Position numbers and translations under genes: made by a program. From a bacterium (GTDB lineage: Bacteria; SZUA-79; Acidulodesulfobacterales; Acidulodesulfobacteraceae), in the NCBI GenBank assembly GCA_021794335.1, contig JAJYQZ010000188.1, forward strand, positions 1 through 5,367: 5,367 nucleotides of DNA, read 5' to 3'. Positions within the stretch are counted from its first letter, which is position 1. Each line of letters starts with the position of its first letter. Shown piece after piece: positions 1 to 5,367 of the stretch. A model generated the notes under the pieces. That model saw nothing but the letters and a program-made list of their open reading frames with translations. It was not told the DNA's origin and did not search any database.

Positions 1-411
1 ATCGCTGTCCTTATCTCCAATCATAAATGATTTATTAATATCGATGCCGAACTTTTCTACGCCCTTAACCACCATTCCCAAATCGGGCTTTCTGCAAGAG
101 CATTTGATATTATAAGGCTCTACAATTCCATTTTCGTGGTGGGGGCAAAAATATAAATCGTCTATCGCAATATCGTTAGTTTCATAAACCTTTATCAATC
201 TTTTATTAACTCTTTCCAAATCATCTACGGTGAAAAAACCTTTTGCAACACCCGCCTGATTTGTAACTATTATGAGCAAAAACCCGATTTTCTTTAAATT
301 CTTTAATGCCTCAATTGTTTGCGGCATTAAAATTATATCGTCCGGATTTTTTAAATAGCCGACATCTTTAATCAGGACGCCGTCCCTGTCTAAAAATACG
401 CATTTTTCCAT
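1..411 (-). CDS. gmhB: D-glycero-D-manno-heptose 1,7-bisphosphate 7-phosphatase (HAD family), 5' part only
   Basis: HAD-superfamily phosphatase, expected to remove the 7-phosphate of heptose 1,7-bisphosphate in the cytoplasmic ADP-heptose pathway that supplies the LPS inner core. The ATG is at 409-411 and 137 codons are open to the left edge; roughly the last 40-50 residues of a usual ~180-190 aa protein are missing. Visible motifs: the nucleophile motif LDRDG with D8 and D10; motif II IIVTNQAG with T50 and N51; a zinc-loop pattern C89-x-H91 then C104-x-C106, followed by RKP (107-109), which is the GmhB signature; and the acidic motif GDKDSD (132-137). A GGAG ribosome binding site (422-425) lies inside the last codons of the upstream lpxL-like gene, whose stop is only 4 nt away, so the two are probably translationally coupled. 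The related HisB N-terminal phosphatase has a similar fold, but the lipid A neighbours favour GmhB. Confidence 0.9.
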   Translation of the reverse strand, partial: MEKCVFLDRDGVLIKDVGYLKNPDDIILMPQTIEALKNLKKIGFLLIIVTNQAGVAKGFFTVDDLERVNKRLIKVYETNDIAIDDLYFCPHHENGIVEPYNIKCSCRKPDLGMVVKGVEKFGIDINKSFMIGDKDSD

Positions 412-415
412 ATAT

Positions 416-1324
416 TTATTTCTCCGGATCCGGCCTTGTTTTCCACCTGTTGTGAATCCAAAACCACTGCTCGGGATAATTTTTAATTATGTTTTCCGTC
501 GTTTCATTGAACATTTTCAAGATGTTCATCATATCGGTCTTTCTGTCTCCGGTATAGGTTATTTCAAGGGGTTCTCCGATTATCAGTTTATGTTTTTTAA
601 AATTGCCGTCTTTAACCCTGACAATAAAAGCCGGAATGACCGGGGCTTTTGTCTTTGCGGCAATATTCGCCACACCCGGCATAGTGCAGGCTTTAACGCC
701 AAAAAAATCTACAAATACGCCTATCCGTTTCGAAGCATTTTCGTCAGGCAAAAATCCGACTATTTCATTTTTATTCAACGCCGACATTATGCTTTTAACG
801 GCATTTTCCCTGTTGTATATTACCTTATTTCCGAAATTTGTCCTTAATCCATAAAGAATTTTTTCTATATAAGGATTATCTAACGGCCTTGCCAAAACAT
901 TGCCGGGATAACCTTTCAGGCCGAAAGTTTTTGCCAAAAGTTCCCAATTGCCGAAATGAGCGGTTAAGAGAAGTATTCCCTGCTTTTTGTAAATGCCCTT
1001 AAATGCGTCGAAATCCGAGTCAACAAAGCTGTCTATATTCTTTTTATTATACCTGTTTAATCTAAAAATCTCAACGAAAACCATGCCGATATTTTTGTAA
1101 AAATTAATGCAAATATCGTTTAGCTCCTCTTTTTTTTTATTCGGAAAAGCGATGGTTAAGTTATTAATCGTATTTTTTGCATGTCTTTTATCGATTTTAT
1201 AAAATATTATCCCTAAAATCCTGCCCAATTTTAACGCTAAACCAAGAGGGATAATGTTTATAAAAAGATAAAATCCATAAACTGCAATAGATTCGACATA
1301 TAACAGTATCCTATTTTTCTTCAT
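416..1324 (-). CDS. lpxL: Lipid A biosynthesis lauroyl/myristoyl-type acyltransferase (LpxL/HtrB family)
   Basis: Inner-membrane acyltransferase of the LpxL/LpxM/HtrB family, which adds a secondary acyl chain to the lipid A precursor, using acyl-ACP in the best-known members. The 302-aa length is normal. A hydrophobic N-terminal stretch (about residues 9-43) would anchor it to the membrane. The catalytic H-x4-E motif is seen as HFGNWE with H123 and E128. Further family blocks are LPDEN (192-196; often LPDQ in relatives), VDFFG (205-209) and the C-terminal PEQWFWIHNRWKTRP (284-298). It follows lpxK by 7 nt and precedes gmhB by 4 nt. No clear Shine-Dalgarno sequence precedes its ATG (only AACAAAAG), so it may rely on re-initiation by ribosomes finishing lpxK. 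The coding strand holds a run of nine A at 1130-1138 that keeps frame (Lys-Lys-Lys). Which secondary acyl position it serves, and the acyl length, cannot be read from the sequence. Confidence 0.93.
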   Translation of the reverse strand: MKKNRILLYVESIAVYGFYLFINIIPLGLALKLGRILGIIFYKIDKRHAKNTINNLTIAFPNKKKEELNDICINFYKNIGMVFVEIFRLNRYNKKNIDSFVDSDFDAFKGIYKKQGILLLTAHFGNWELLAKTFGLKGYPGNVLARPLDNPYIEKILYGLRTNFGNKVIYNRENAVKSIMSALNKNEIVGFLPDENASKRIGVFVDFFGVKACTMPGVANIAAKTKAPVIPAFIVRVKDGNFKKHKLIIGEPLEITYTGDRKTDMMNILKMFNETTENIIKNYPEQWFWIHNRWKTRPDPEK

Positions 1325-1331
1325 CTTTTGT

Positions 1332-2704
1332 TTAATTTTTAATTATATAGGGAAGCAATTCTGGATTGATCCTTTCTATATATTTTTTATAATTATCATA
1401 AATAAACTCAAAAAATAATTTATCTATAACCAGCTCAAAATCCAAATAATAAACCTTTTCTATAATATCCTTATATTCTTTCCGTTCACCAAACTTTTTT
1501 AATTTAACATAATCTTTTAAAGTAGTTATAATAATACAGGGATTATTAAGATTTACGGCGCTCTTTAATACGGTTAAATCCTGCCCCGTATATCTATGGT
1601 GGTCCTCGAACTCAAACTTGCCGTCTATTTTAATCCCGCGGCTACTCAAATTATCGTAAAAGTAATCAGGGTTTCCGATTGCACAGACGGCCAATATCCG
1701 CACCCGTTTGTCATGGAGGCTGTCAAAATTTAACGATTTTTGCCCGGCGTCCCCTCCTAAAAGATTAACGGGCTTATAATAAGAATAGAATACGGGGCAG
1801 TATTTATTAAATCTTTTAATGTCTTTTTCCAAATTTTTATCGGTTATTTTCGCAATATCGCCGGTTTGCGCAGTATTTTTGGTTATAATTATAATATCGG
1901 CATATTTAAGAACAGTTAAGTCCTCCCTTAAAATCCCGGCGGGAATAACATTCTGATTAAAAATATCCTTAGTCCTGTCTATCAGAACTATATTTAAATC
2001 CTTTTTGATATTTAAAGCGGTAAATCCGTCATCTAAGACGGCAATCTTTTTATATTCTTCATATTTATCGCAAACATCTTTATATAAGCAATGATCGGAA
2101 AAATTATGCACGGCATCATCGGACGGATTTGCGCTTAAATCTACCTTTTCGCCCGAGGGTTTTGTTGAATCTAAGTTTGAAAATACATTAAGATCTTCGG
2201 CAAGATTATAATATACGCTATCCTCCCCCGAACAAACTTTTGCGGCCGATAATCGGTTTCCAGAAACTATAACGGGTATCCGAATATTTTTTGATTTAAA
2301 CCTTTCAACTAAAAGAATTACTTCGTCGGGAAGCTTTTGCCGGACATCCTCAAGCTCGTACTCCCATCCGGCAATATAGATTTTTTTTTTAAGCGGCCTT
2401 TATAGCCTCTGCTTATGACGCAGGGCTTTAAGCCCCGTCCGTACAAGTATTCGGCAATAGTATAGGAAAACGGGGTTTTCCCTGCTCCGCCCAAATTTAT
2501 ATTCCCTATGCTAACCGTAAACATGCCCGGTTCTTTCGCTTTAAAAATAAAAGAACGGTTATATAATGTTCTTTTTGTTTTTGTAGAAAGAATAACCGCA
2601 TACGATATTAAAAATAAGGGGAGCTTAAGGATAAACTTAAATAAGTTAAAATCGCCCCTGTTATTATTAAGAAAGTTAAGGATGTATTTATGAGCCCTTT
2701 TCAT
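1332..2704 (-). CDS. lpxK: Tetraacyldisaccharide 4'-kinase LpxK, interrupted by an apparent frameshift at an A10 run
   Basis: ATP-dependent kinase that phosphorylates the 4' position of the lipid A disaccharide at the inner membrane. As sequenced it lies in two frames. The first (ATG 2702-2704, stop at 2318) carries a hydrophobic N-terminus (about 21-40), the P-loop GNINLGGAGKTP (67-78) and SRGYKGR (98-104). At the T10 run 2381-2390 (A10 in the coding strand) the family sequence moves into the second frame, which is open without a stop down to 1332. That frame holds PDE (126-128), IPVIVSGNR (143-151), LDDGF (224-228), PAGILRED (255-262), AIGNPDYF (342-349), DHHRYT (368-373) and TTLKDYVKL (394-402), numbered in the joined 457-aa protein. 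Joining needs one extra A or a -1 slip. Neither half alone has both the P-loop and the DDG and DHH motifs. A Shine-Dalgarno GAGG (2716-2719) overlaps the upstream aminotransferase stop. The joined protein is long compared with about 330-350 aa for typical LpxK; an acidic stretch near 159-210 accounts for much of this. It may be functional (sequence error or slippage) or a decaying gene. Confidence 0.88.
2381..2390 (-). other. A10 homopolymer at the lpxK frame junction (slippage or sequencing-error site)
   Basis: Ten consecutive T on the plus strand, read as ten A in the lpxK coding strand. Upstream the frame reads Gly-Arg-Leu-Lys-Lys-Lys; after the run the kinase sequence resumes in the -1 frame, starting Ile-Tyr-Ile-Ala-Gly-Trp. 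One additional A restores a continuous reading frame of 457 codons. The run contains A-AAA-AAA, the simplest -1 slippery heptamer, and is long enough for RNA polymerase slippage. I see no obvious stimulatory stem-loop just downstream, so transcriptional slippage or a base-count error is more plausible than classical ribosomal frameshifting. Confidence 0.85.
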
Positions 2705-2717
2705 AAAATTATTTACC

Positions 2718-3899
2718 TCAAAAGGATACCGCTTCTTTTATTCTATTTAAACCTTCTTTTATGACATCAAGGCTTGTCGCAAAAGACAGCCTTATAAAAT
2801 TGTCATTACCAAACTCGATGCCGGGAACGGCGGCAACAAGGTATTTATCTAAAAGATAATCGCAAAATTCGGTCGAGGAATTTATTTTATTCCCGCTTTC
2901 GTCAAAAACCTTTGAAATATCGGCAAATATATAAAATGCCCCGTCCGGTTTTACCGGAATTATACTTTTAATGTTTTTGTCAAAAAAATCCATCATATAA
3001 TCCCTTCTTTTTTGAAATTCGTTCCGCATCATAACGGTAAAATCATAACCGCCCTTTAATGCCGCCAAAGCCCCGTATTGGGCAAATGTCGTGGGGTTGG
3101 ACGTGCTTTGGGACTGGATATTATTCATTGCCGATATTAAATCTTTGGGGCCCGCCGTATAGCCTATTCTGAATCCGGTCATAGAGTATGTCTTAGAAAC
3201 CGCATTGACGGCAACGGTATTTTCTTTCACCTCCTTGCCGACCATTAGCGCATTAAAAAATTTTTTATCGTCAAAGATTATTTTTTCATAAATATCGTCG
3301 GTTATTATGTATAAACCTTTCTTCTTAACAAAGTTTGCGATTTGGGTAATATCTTTCTCGTCCATTAAAACCCCTGTCGGATTAGAAGGGCTGTTTATGA
3401 TTAATCCCCTTGTCTTTTTCGTCAAATTACTTTCAAGCATTCTCAGGTTAAATTTAAACCCGTTTCGGGATGTATCGACTATAACCGGAACGCCGCCGGA
3501 AAGCTTTATAATTTCGGTATAAGACACCCAATAGGGCGAGGGAATAATAATCTCGTCGCCTTCGTTTAAGAGAGCCGAAAAGAGATTGTAAAGGCTATGC
3601 TTTCCTCCGCAAGAAACGATTATCTCGTTCTGTTCGTATCCAACATTATAATCGGATAAAAACTTATCCGCAATCGCCGATTTAAGCTCCTCGATTCCCG
3701 AAACGGGGGTATATTTGGTATAACCTTTGTCAAGGGCGTCTTTGACGGCGTTTTTGATATAACCCGGCGTATCGAAATCCGGTTCGCCCGCACCAAAGCC
3801 GATGATATTCTTACCTTCGGCTTTAAGTTTTTTAGCCTTTGCGGTTATGGCAAGAGTGGCGGACGGCTTTATTGAAGACGCTCTACATGAGAGTTTCAT
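2718..3899 (-). CDS. Class I PLP-dependent aminotransferase, aspartate aminotransferase type
   Basis: Cytoplasmic fold-type I aminotransferase of the subgroup that includes Thermus/Bacillus-type aspartate aminotransferases, probably interconverting aspartate and oxaloacetate with 2-oxoglutarate/glutamate. From the chosen ATG (3897-3899) it is 393 aa, normal for the family. Visible are GAGEPDFDTP (36-45), GYTKYTPVSGIEELK (59-73), SPSNPTG (170-176), the PLP-contacting TDDIY (200-204), the Schiff-base lysine K236 in AVSKTYSMTGFRIGY, and the substrate carboxylate-binding arginine R370 in IRLSFATS. Three in-frame starts exist: 3929, 3902 and 3899. The ribosome binding site AGGAG at 3906-3910 is 6 nt from the 3899 ATG but only 3 nt from 3902, and the 3929 start lies upstream of it, so 3899 is preferred. 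It overlaps the coaD 3' end by 17 nt. Substrate choice within this family (aspartate, aromatic or prephenate) cannot be settled from motifs, so no gene symbol is given. Confidence 0.92.
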   Translation of the reverse strand: MKLSCRASSIKPSATLAITAKAKKLKAEGKNIIGFGAGEPDFDTPGYIKNAVKDALDKGYTKYTPVSGIEELKSAIADKFLSDYNVGYEQNEIIVSCGGKHSLYNLFSALLNEGDEIIIPSPYWVSYTEIIKLSGGVPVIVDTSRNGFKFNLRMLESNLTKKTRGLIINSPSNPTGVLMDEKDITQIANFVKKKGLYIITDDIYEKIIFDDKKFFNALMVGKEVKENTVAVNAVSKTYSMTGFRIGYTAGPKDLISAMNNIQSQSTSNPTTFAQYGALAALKGGYDFTVMMRNEFQKRRDYMMDFFDKNIKSIIPVKPDGAFYIFADISKVFDESGNKINSSTEFCDYLLDKYLVAAVPGIEFGNDNFIRLSFATSLDVIKEGLNRIKEAVSF

Positions 3900-4419
3900 C
3901 ATTTTCTCCTTTAGAATAAATTTTCGCAAGCTCGGAGGCTATTACCTTCGGAACCATGCTGGAAACATCTCCTCCGAGACGGGAAATCTCCTTAACTATA
4001 GTGGAACTTAAAAATGAGTACTTTTCGGCGGTCATCATGAATATCGTCTCTATGTCGGAATTAAGCGTCCTGTTAGTTATCGCAAGCTGAAGCTCGTACT
4101 CAAAATCGGAAACCGCCCTAAGTCCCCTTATAATTACCTTTGCGTTAATGCTTTCTACATACTTAACAAGAAGTCCCTTTAAGGCTATTACTTCAACCCT
4201 GTTATTGTCTATTTCTTCGTCTTCTTTTAAAATCCTGTCTATAAGGTCTATTCTCATAGACTGCTTAAAAAGGTAGGGCTTCTTTTTATTGCAGGCAACG
4301 GCAACAACCACCTTGTCGAATATACTGAGGCTTCTTTTTAAAACATCTAAATGACCGTAAGTAACAGGGTCGAATGAACCCGGGTAAACGGCGGTTTTAT
4401 ATGTAGATATATTTGCCAT
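3883..4419 (-). CDS. coaD: Phosphopantetheine adenylyltransferase (CoaD)
   Basis: Cytoplasmic nucleotidyltransferase that transfers AMP from ATP to 4'-phosphopantetheine, giving dephospho-CoA, the penultimate step of coenzyme A synthesis. It has 178 aa, slightly longer than the usual ~160 aa because of a short N-terminal lead and a charged C-terminal tail. Motifs: YPGSFDPVTYGHLDV (12-26) with the nucleotidyltransferase TxGH signature (T20, G22, H23), K52 in the PYLFKQSMR segment, RGLRAVSDFEYE (98-109) and the ATP-binding SFLSST (135-140). The ATG at 4417-4419 follows a GAGG ribosome binding site by 8 nt. It is the first gene of the minus-strand operon, directly behind the promoter at 4464-4492. 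Its last codons contain the ribosome binding site of the aminotransferase, so the two are likely translationally coupled. Its place beside LPS genes has precedent: the gene was once called kdtB because it neighbours the Kdo transferase gene in E. coli. Confidence 0.96.
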   Translation of the reverse strand: MANISTYKTAVYPGSFDPVTYGHLDVLKRSLSIFDKVVVAVACNKKKPYLFKQSMRIDLIDRILKEDEEIDNNRVEVIALKGLLVKYVESINAKVIIRGLRAVSDFEYELQLAITNRTLNSDIETIFMMTAEKYSFLSSTIVKEISRLGGDVSSMVPKVIASELAKIYSKGENDETLM

Positions 4420-4463
4420 TTGTTAACCTCGTTAAACGCTTTTATTTTGCATATAAGCAGTAT

Positions 4464-4492
4464 ATTATAAAACTTAACGATTATTTTTTCAA
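4464..4492 (-). promoter_or_regulatory. Sigma-70-type promoter of the coaD-lpx operon
   Basis: On the minus strand, a -35 box TTGAAA (4487-4492) is separated by exactly 17 nt from a perfect -10 box TATAAT (4464-4469). Transcription should start near 4457, giving a leader of about 38 nt before the coaD ATG. The -35 box lies only 8 bp from the left ATCCGC direct repeat of the inserted element, so the insertion sits at about the -45 to -50 region. No start site has been measured; the call rests on box quality, spacing and position. Confidence 0.65.
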
Positions 4493-4500
4493 TAGAATAA

Positions 4501-4506
4501 ATCCGC
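4501..4506. repeat. Left 6-bp direct repeat (ATCCGC), candidate target-site duplication
   Basis: ATCCGC directly abuts the outer end of the left 22-bp inverted repeat. The identical hexamer directly abuts the right inverted repeat at 4674-4679, in the same orientation. A direct repeat exactly at both ends of an inverted-repeat element is what transposase-mediated insertion leaves. Confidence 0.7.
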
Positions 4507-4557
4507 CCCAAAATTGCCGATAGAAAATGTAGAATATACTTCAAAACCTTAAAAGCT

Positions 4558-4581
4558 CTGGATTCCCGCTTTCGCGGGAAT
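4558..4581. repeat. Dispersed palindromic repeat, copy 1 (ATTCCC-N8-GGGAAT type)
   Basis: Positions 4562-4581 read ATTCCC, eight bases, GGGAAT. The spacer continues the palindrome, so ATTCCCGC pairs with GCGGGAAT around the loop TTTC: a perfect 8-bp stem. The pattern equals the dRS3 consensus known from Neisseria; similar CTGGATTCCCGC repeats are scattered in many bacterial genomes. It lies inside the MITE-like element. Confidence 0.7.
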
Positions 4582-4620
4582 GACAATAGTTGGGTGAAAA
4601 GATAAAATATAGCAAAGTCC

Positions 4621-4644
4621 CAACCCGCTTCAGCGGGAATCCAG
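4621..4644. repeat. Dispersed palindromic repeat, copy 2 (inverted, degenerate)
   Basis: AGCGGGAATCCAG at 4632-4644 is the exact reverse complement of 4558-4570 in copy 1. The other half is degenerate: CAACCC stands where the pattern would have ATTCCC. It can still form a 5-bp stem CCCGC/GCGGG (4624-4628 and 4633-4637) around TTCA. Confidence 0.6.
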
Positions 4645-4673
4645 TTTTAGAATTTTCTATCGGCAATTTTGGG

Positions 4674-4679
4674 ATCCGC
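4674..4679. repeat. Right 6-bp direct repeat (ATCCGC), candidate target-site duplication
   Basis: Second copy of ATCCGC, directly after the right inverted repeat and in the same orientation as 4501-4506. It lies 9 bp before the -35 box of the plus-strand promoter. Confidence 0.7.
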
Positions 4680-4688
4680 TTGCTCCGT

Positions 4689-4717
4689 TTGAAAAAAGTT
4701 CCCTGCAGTGCTATAAT
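4689..4717 (+). promoter_or_regulatory. Sigma-70-type promoter of the HMA-domain gene
   Basis: A -35 box TTGAAA (4689-4694) and a perfect -10 box TATAAT (4712-4717) are separated by 17 bp. Transcription should begin near 4724, leaving a leader of about 73 nt. The normal spacer argues against a CueR/MerR-type promoter, which usually has a stretched 19-20 bp spacer. Metal control, if any, would more likely use a repressor or act elsewhere. A perfect 10-bp palindrome AGATATATCT (4764-4773) lies in the leader, but is AT-rich and could be chance. Confidence 0.62.
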
Positions 4718-4796
4718 ATGCATAATAATCTATGATAAACCGGTATAAATATATATTAGATAGAGATATATCTTAATAATTAACAGGAGCCCTATC

Positions 4797-5367
4797 ATGA
4801 AAAATGAAAAAATAGCCGTCTATGGAATGACATGCGAACATTGCGTAAAAACTGTTACAAAAGCCGTATCTTCTCTTAAAGGGGTGAAATCCGTCAATGT
4901 AAGCCTTAAAGATAAATGCGCGGATGTGGCATTCGACGAGGGAACGATTTCAACTTCGGATATTAAAAAAGCCATAGAAGAAGCGGGTTATGAAACTGAA
5001 GAAGACGACGACCCGGGACATGAAACGAAAGACCGTTCTCCCACTTTGGCCGATATAGGAAATACCACCCCCGCGCAACAAAAACAATACAAATTCAAGA
5101 TAAGTAAAATGGATTGCGCTTCTTGCGCGGAAACCATAGTTGACACCGTAAAAAGAATAGAAGGCGTCAAGGACGCAAGGCTTAACTTCGTAAACGAAAC
5201 GCTTTATGTAGATTCGGATACAAACGCCCCCCTCGAAAGCGAAATAATTAAAATGGTTAAATTTGCCGGGTTCGGCGCCGAGCTTATAGATGAAGCGCAG
5301 CAAACCATATTGCAAGGCCGGGCAATTCAACCGGCAGAGGGTAAAAATAAACAGGAAAAACCGGAAG
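4797..5367 (+). CDS. Protein with two heavy-metal-associated domains, probably the N-terminus of a metal-translocating P-type ATPase; 3' end missing
   Basis: The ATG at 4797-4799 follows the ribosome binding site CAGGAG (4784-4789) by 7 nt, and the frame stays open for 190 codons to the right edge. Residues about 4-68 form a first HMA domain with GMTCEHC (C13, C16). Residues about 98-165 form a second one with KMDCASC (C107, C110). Both have the ferredoxin-like pattern of a CxxC metal site followed by a short helix and the GV(K) turn. They are joined by an acidic, flexible linker (about 68-97) and followed by a polar Gln/Lys-rich stretch (166-190). Tandem HMA domains at an N-terminus usually precede the membrane part of Cu- or Zn/Cd-exporting P1B ATPases. 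No transmembrane helix, phosphorylation motif or CPC motif is within the window, so metal and function are not fixed. A free-standing metallochaperone with two domains, or a third HMA domain downstream, is also possible. No signal peptide is seen. Confidence 0.85.
   Translation, partial: MKNEKIAVYGMTCEHCVKTVTKAVSSLKGVKSVNVSLKDKCADVAFDEGTISTSDIKKAIEEAGYETEEDDDPGHETKDRSPTLADIGNTTPAQQKQYKFKISKMDCASCAETIVDTVKRIEGVKDARLNFVNETLYVDSDTNAPLESEIIKMVKFAGFGAELIDEAQQTILQGRAIQPAEGKNKQEKPE

Larger units (their letters stand above)
4507..4673. mobile_element. MITE-like element with perfect 22-bp terminal inverted repeats
   Basis: The outer arms 4507-4528 and 4652-4673 are perfect reverse complements over 22 bp. 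The left arm begins CCCAAAATTGCC and the right arm ends GGCAATTTTGGG. A 6-bp direct repeat (ATCCGC) touches both outer ends. The 167-bp element has no credible coding region. It contains an inner inverted pair of 13 nt (4558-4570 with 4632-4644) and an innermost 6-nt pair (GTTGGG 4589-4594 with CCCAAC 4619-4624), so a single strand could fold into a long interrupted hairpin. It lies between two divergent promoters without destroying either. It lacks a transposase and would depend on one elsewhere in the genome. I do not assign a parent insertion-sequence family. Confidence 0.72.

Noticed and set aside
452..854. Plus-strand open frames opposite lpxL
   Set aside because: They lie antisense to a fully conserved acyltransferase, including its motif regions, and show no family features of their own.
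1332..2111. A separate 259-aa gene starting at GTG 2111
   Set aside because: The GTG lies inside LpxK with no ribosome binding site, and conserved LpxK sequence continues upstream in the same frame to the A10 run, so this is the 3' part of lpxK.
3307..4011. Plus-strand open frames opposite the aminotransferase and coaD
   Set aside because: Antisense shadows of two well-supported enzymes, without ribosome binding sites.
4558..4644. Hairpins in the intergenic region as transcription terminators
   Set aside because: They lie upstream of both divergent genes, where no transcript ends, and lack the U-run expected of an intrinsic terminator; a repeat or mobile-element origin explains them better.
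4347..4723. Two overlapping minus-strand open frames containing SFPRKRESR and HSRESGNPE
   Set aside because: These are the usual translation artefacts of CTGGATTCCCGC palindromic repeats. They run through the inverted-repeat element and the coaD promoter and have no ribosome binding site or protein-like composition.
4718..4735. Five-codon leader frame starting at ATG 4718
   Set aside because: It overlaps the -10 box and the likely transcription start and has no ribosome binding site.
4950..5330. Minus-strand open frames opposite the HMA-domain gene
   Set aside because: They are antisense shadows of a clear double-HMA coding region, with unnatural composition rich in Phe, Tyr and Arg.

Overview
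The window comes from a low-GC, Gram-negative bacterium that makes lipid A and heptose-containing lipopolysaccharide. The evidence is an intact lpxL-type acyltransferase, an lpxK gene and the 5' part of a gmhB-type heptose phosphatase. The gene order (coaD, aminotransferase, lpxK, lpxL, gmhB) recalls LPS clusters of the former Deltaproteobacteria and related phyla. That placement is inferred from memory of gene order, not from a search, so it is weak.

Positions 1-4419 hold one tight minus-strand operon. Transcription runs right to left from a near-consensus promoter at 4464-4492: coaD (coenzyme A synthesis), a class I aspartate-type aminotransferase, lpxK (lipid A 4'-kinase), lpxL (lipid A acyltransferase), then gmhB, which runs off the left edge. 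Junctions are a 17-nt overlap, then gaps of 13, 7 and 4 nt. As sequenced, lpxK is split into two frames at a run of ten A residues. Both halves carry complementary parts of one LpxK protein, so this is either a one-base homopolymer sequencing error, a real mutation, or a slippage site.

Positions 4420-4796 are a 377-bp divergent intergenic region. Two promoters with the same boxes (TTGAAA, 17 bp, TATAAT) point away from each other. Between them sits a 167-bp element with perfect 22-bp terminal inverted repeats and a directly abutting 6-bp direct repeat (ATCCGC) on each side. This has the anatomy of a miniature inverted-repeat transposable element (MITE) with its target duplication. Inside it are two inverted copies of an ATTCCC-N8-GGGAAT type palindrome.

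From 4797 to the right edge a plus-strand gene starts, encoding at least two heavy-metal-associated (HMA) domains, each with a CxxC metal site. It is probably the N-terminus of a heavy-metal P-type ATPase. The most notable items are the lpxK A10 frame change and the MITE-like element separating the divergent promoters.
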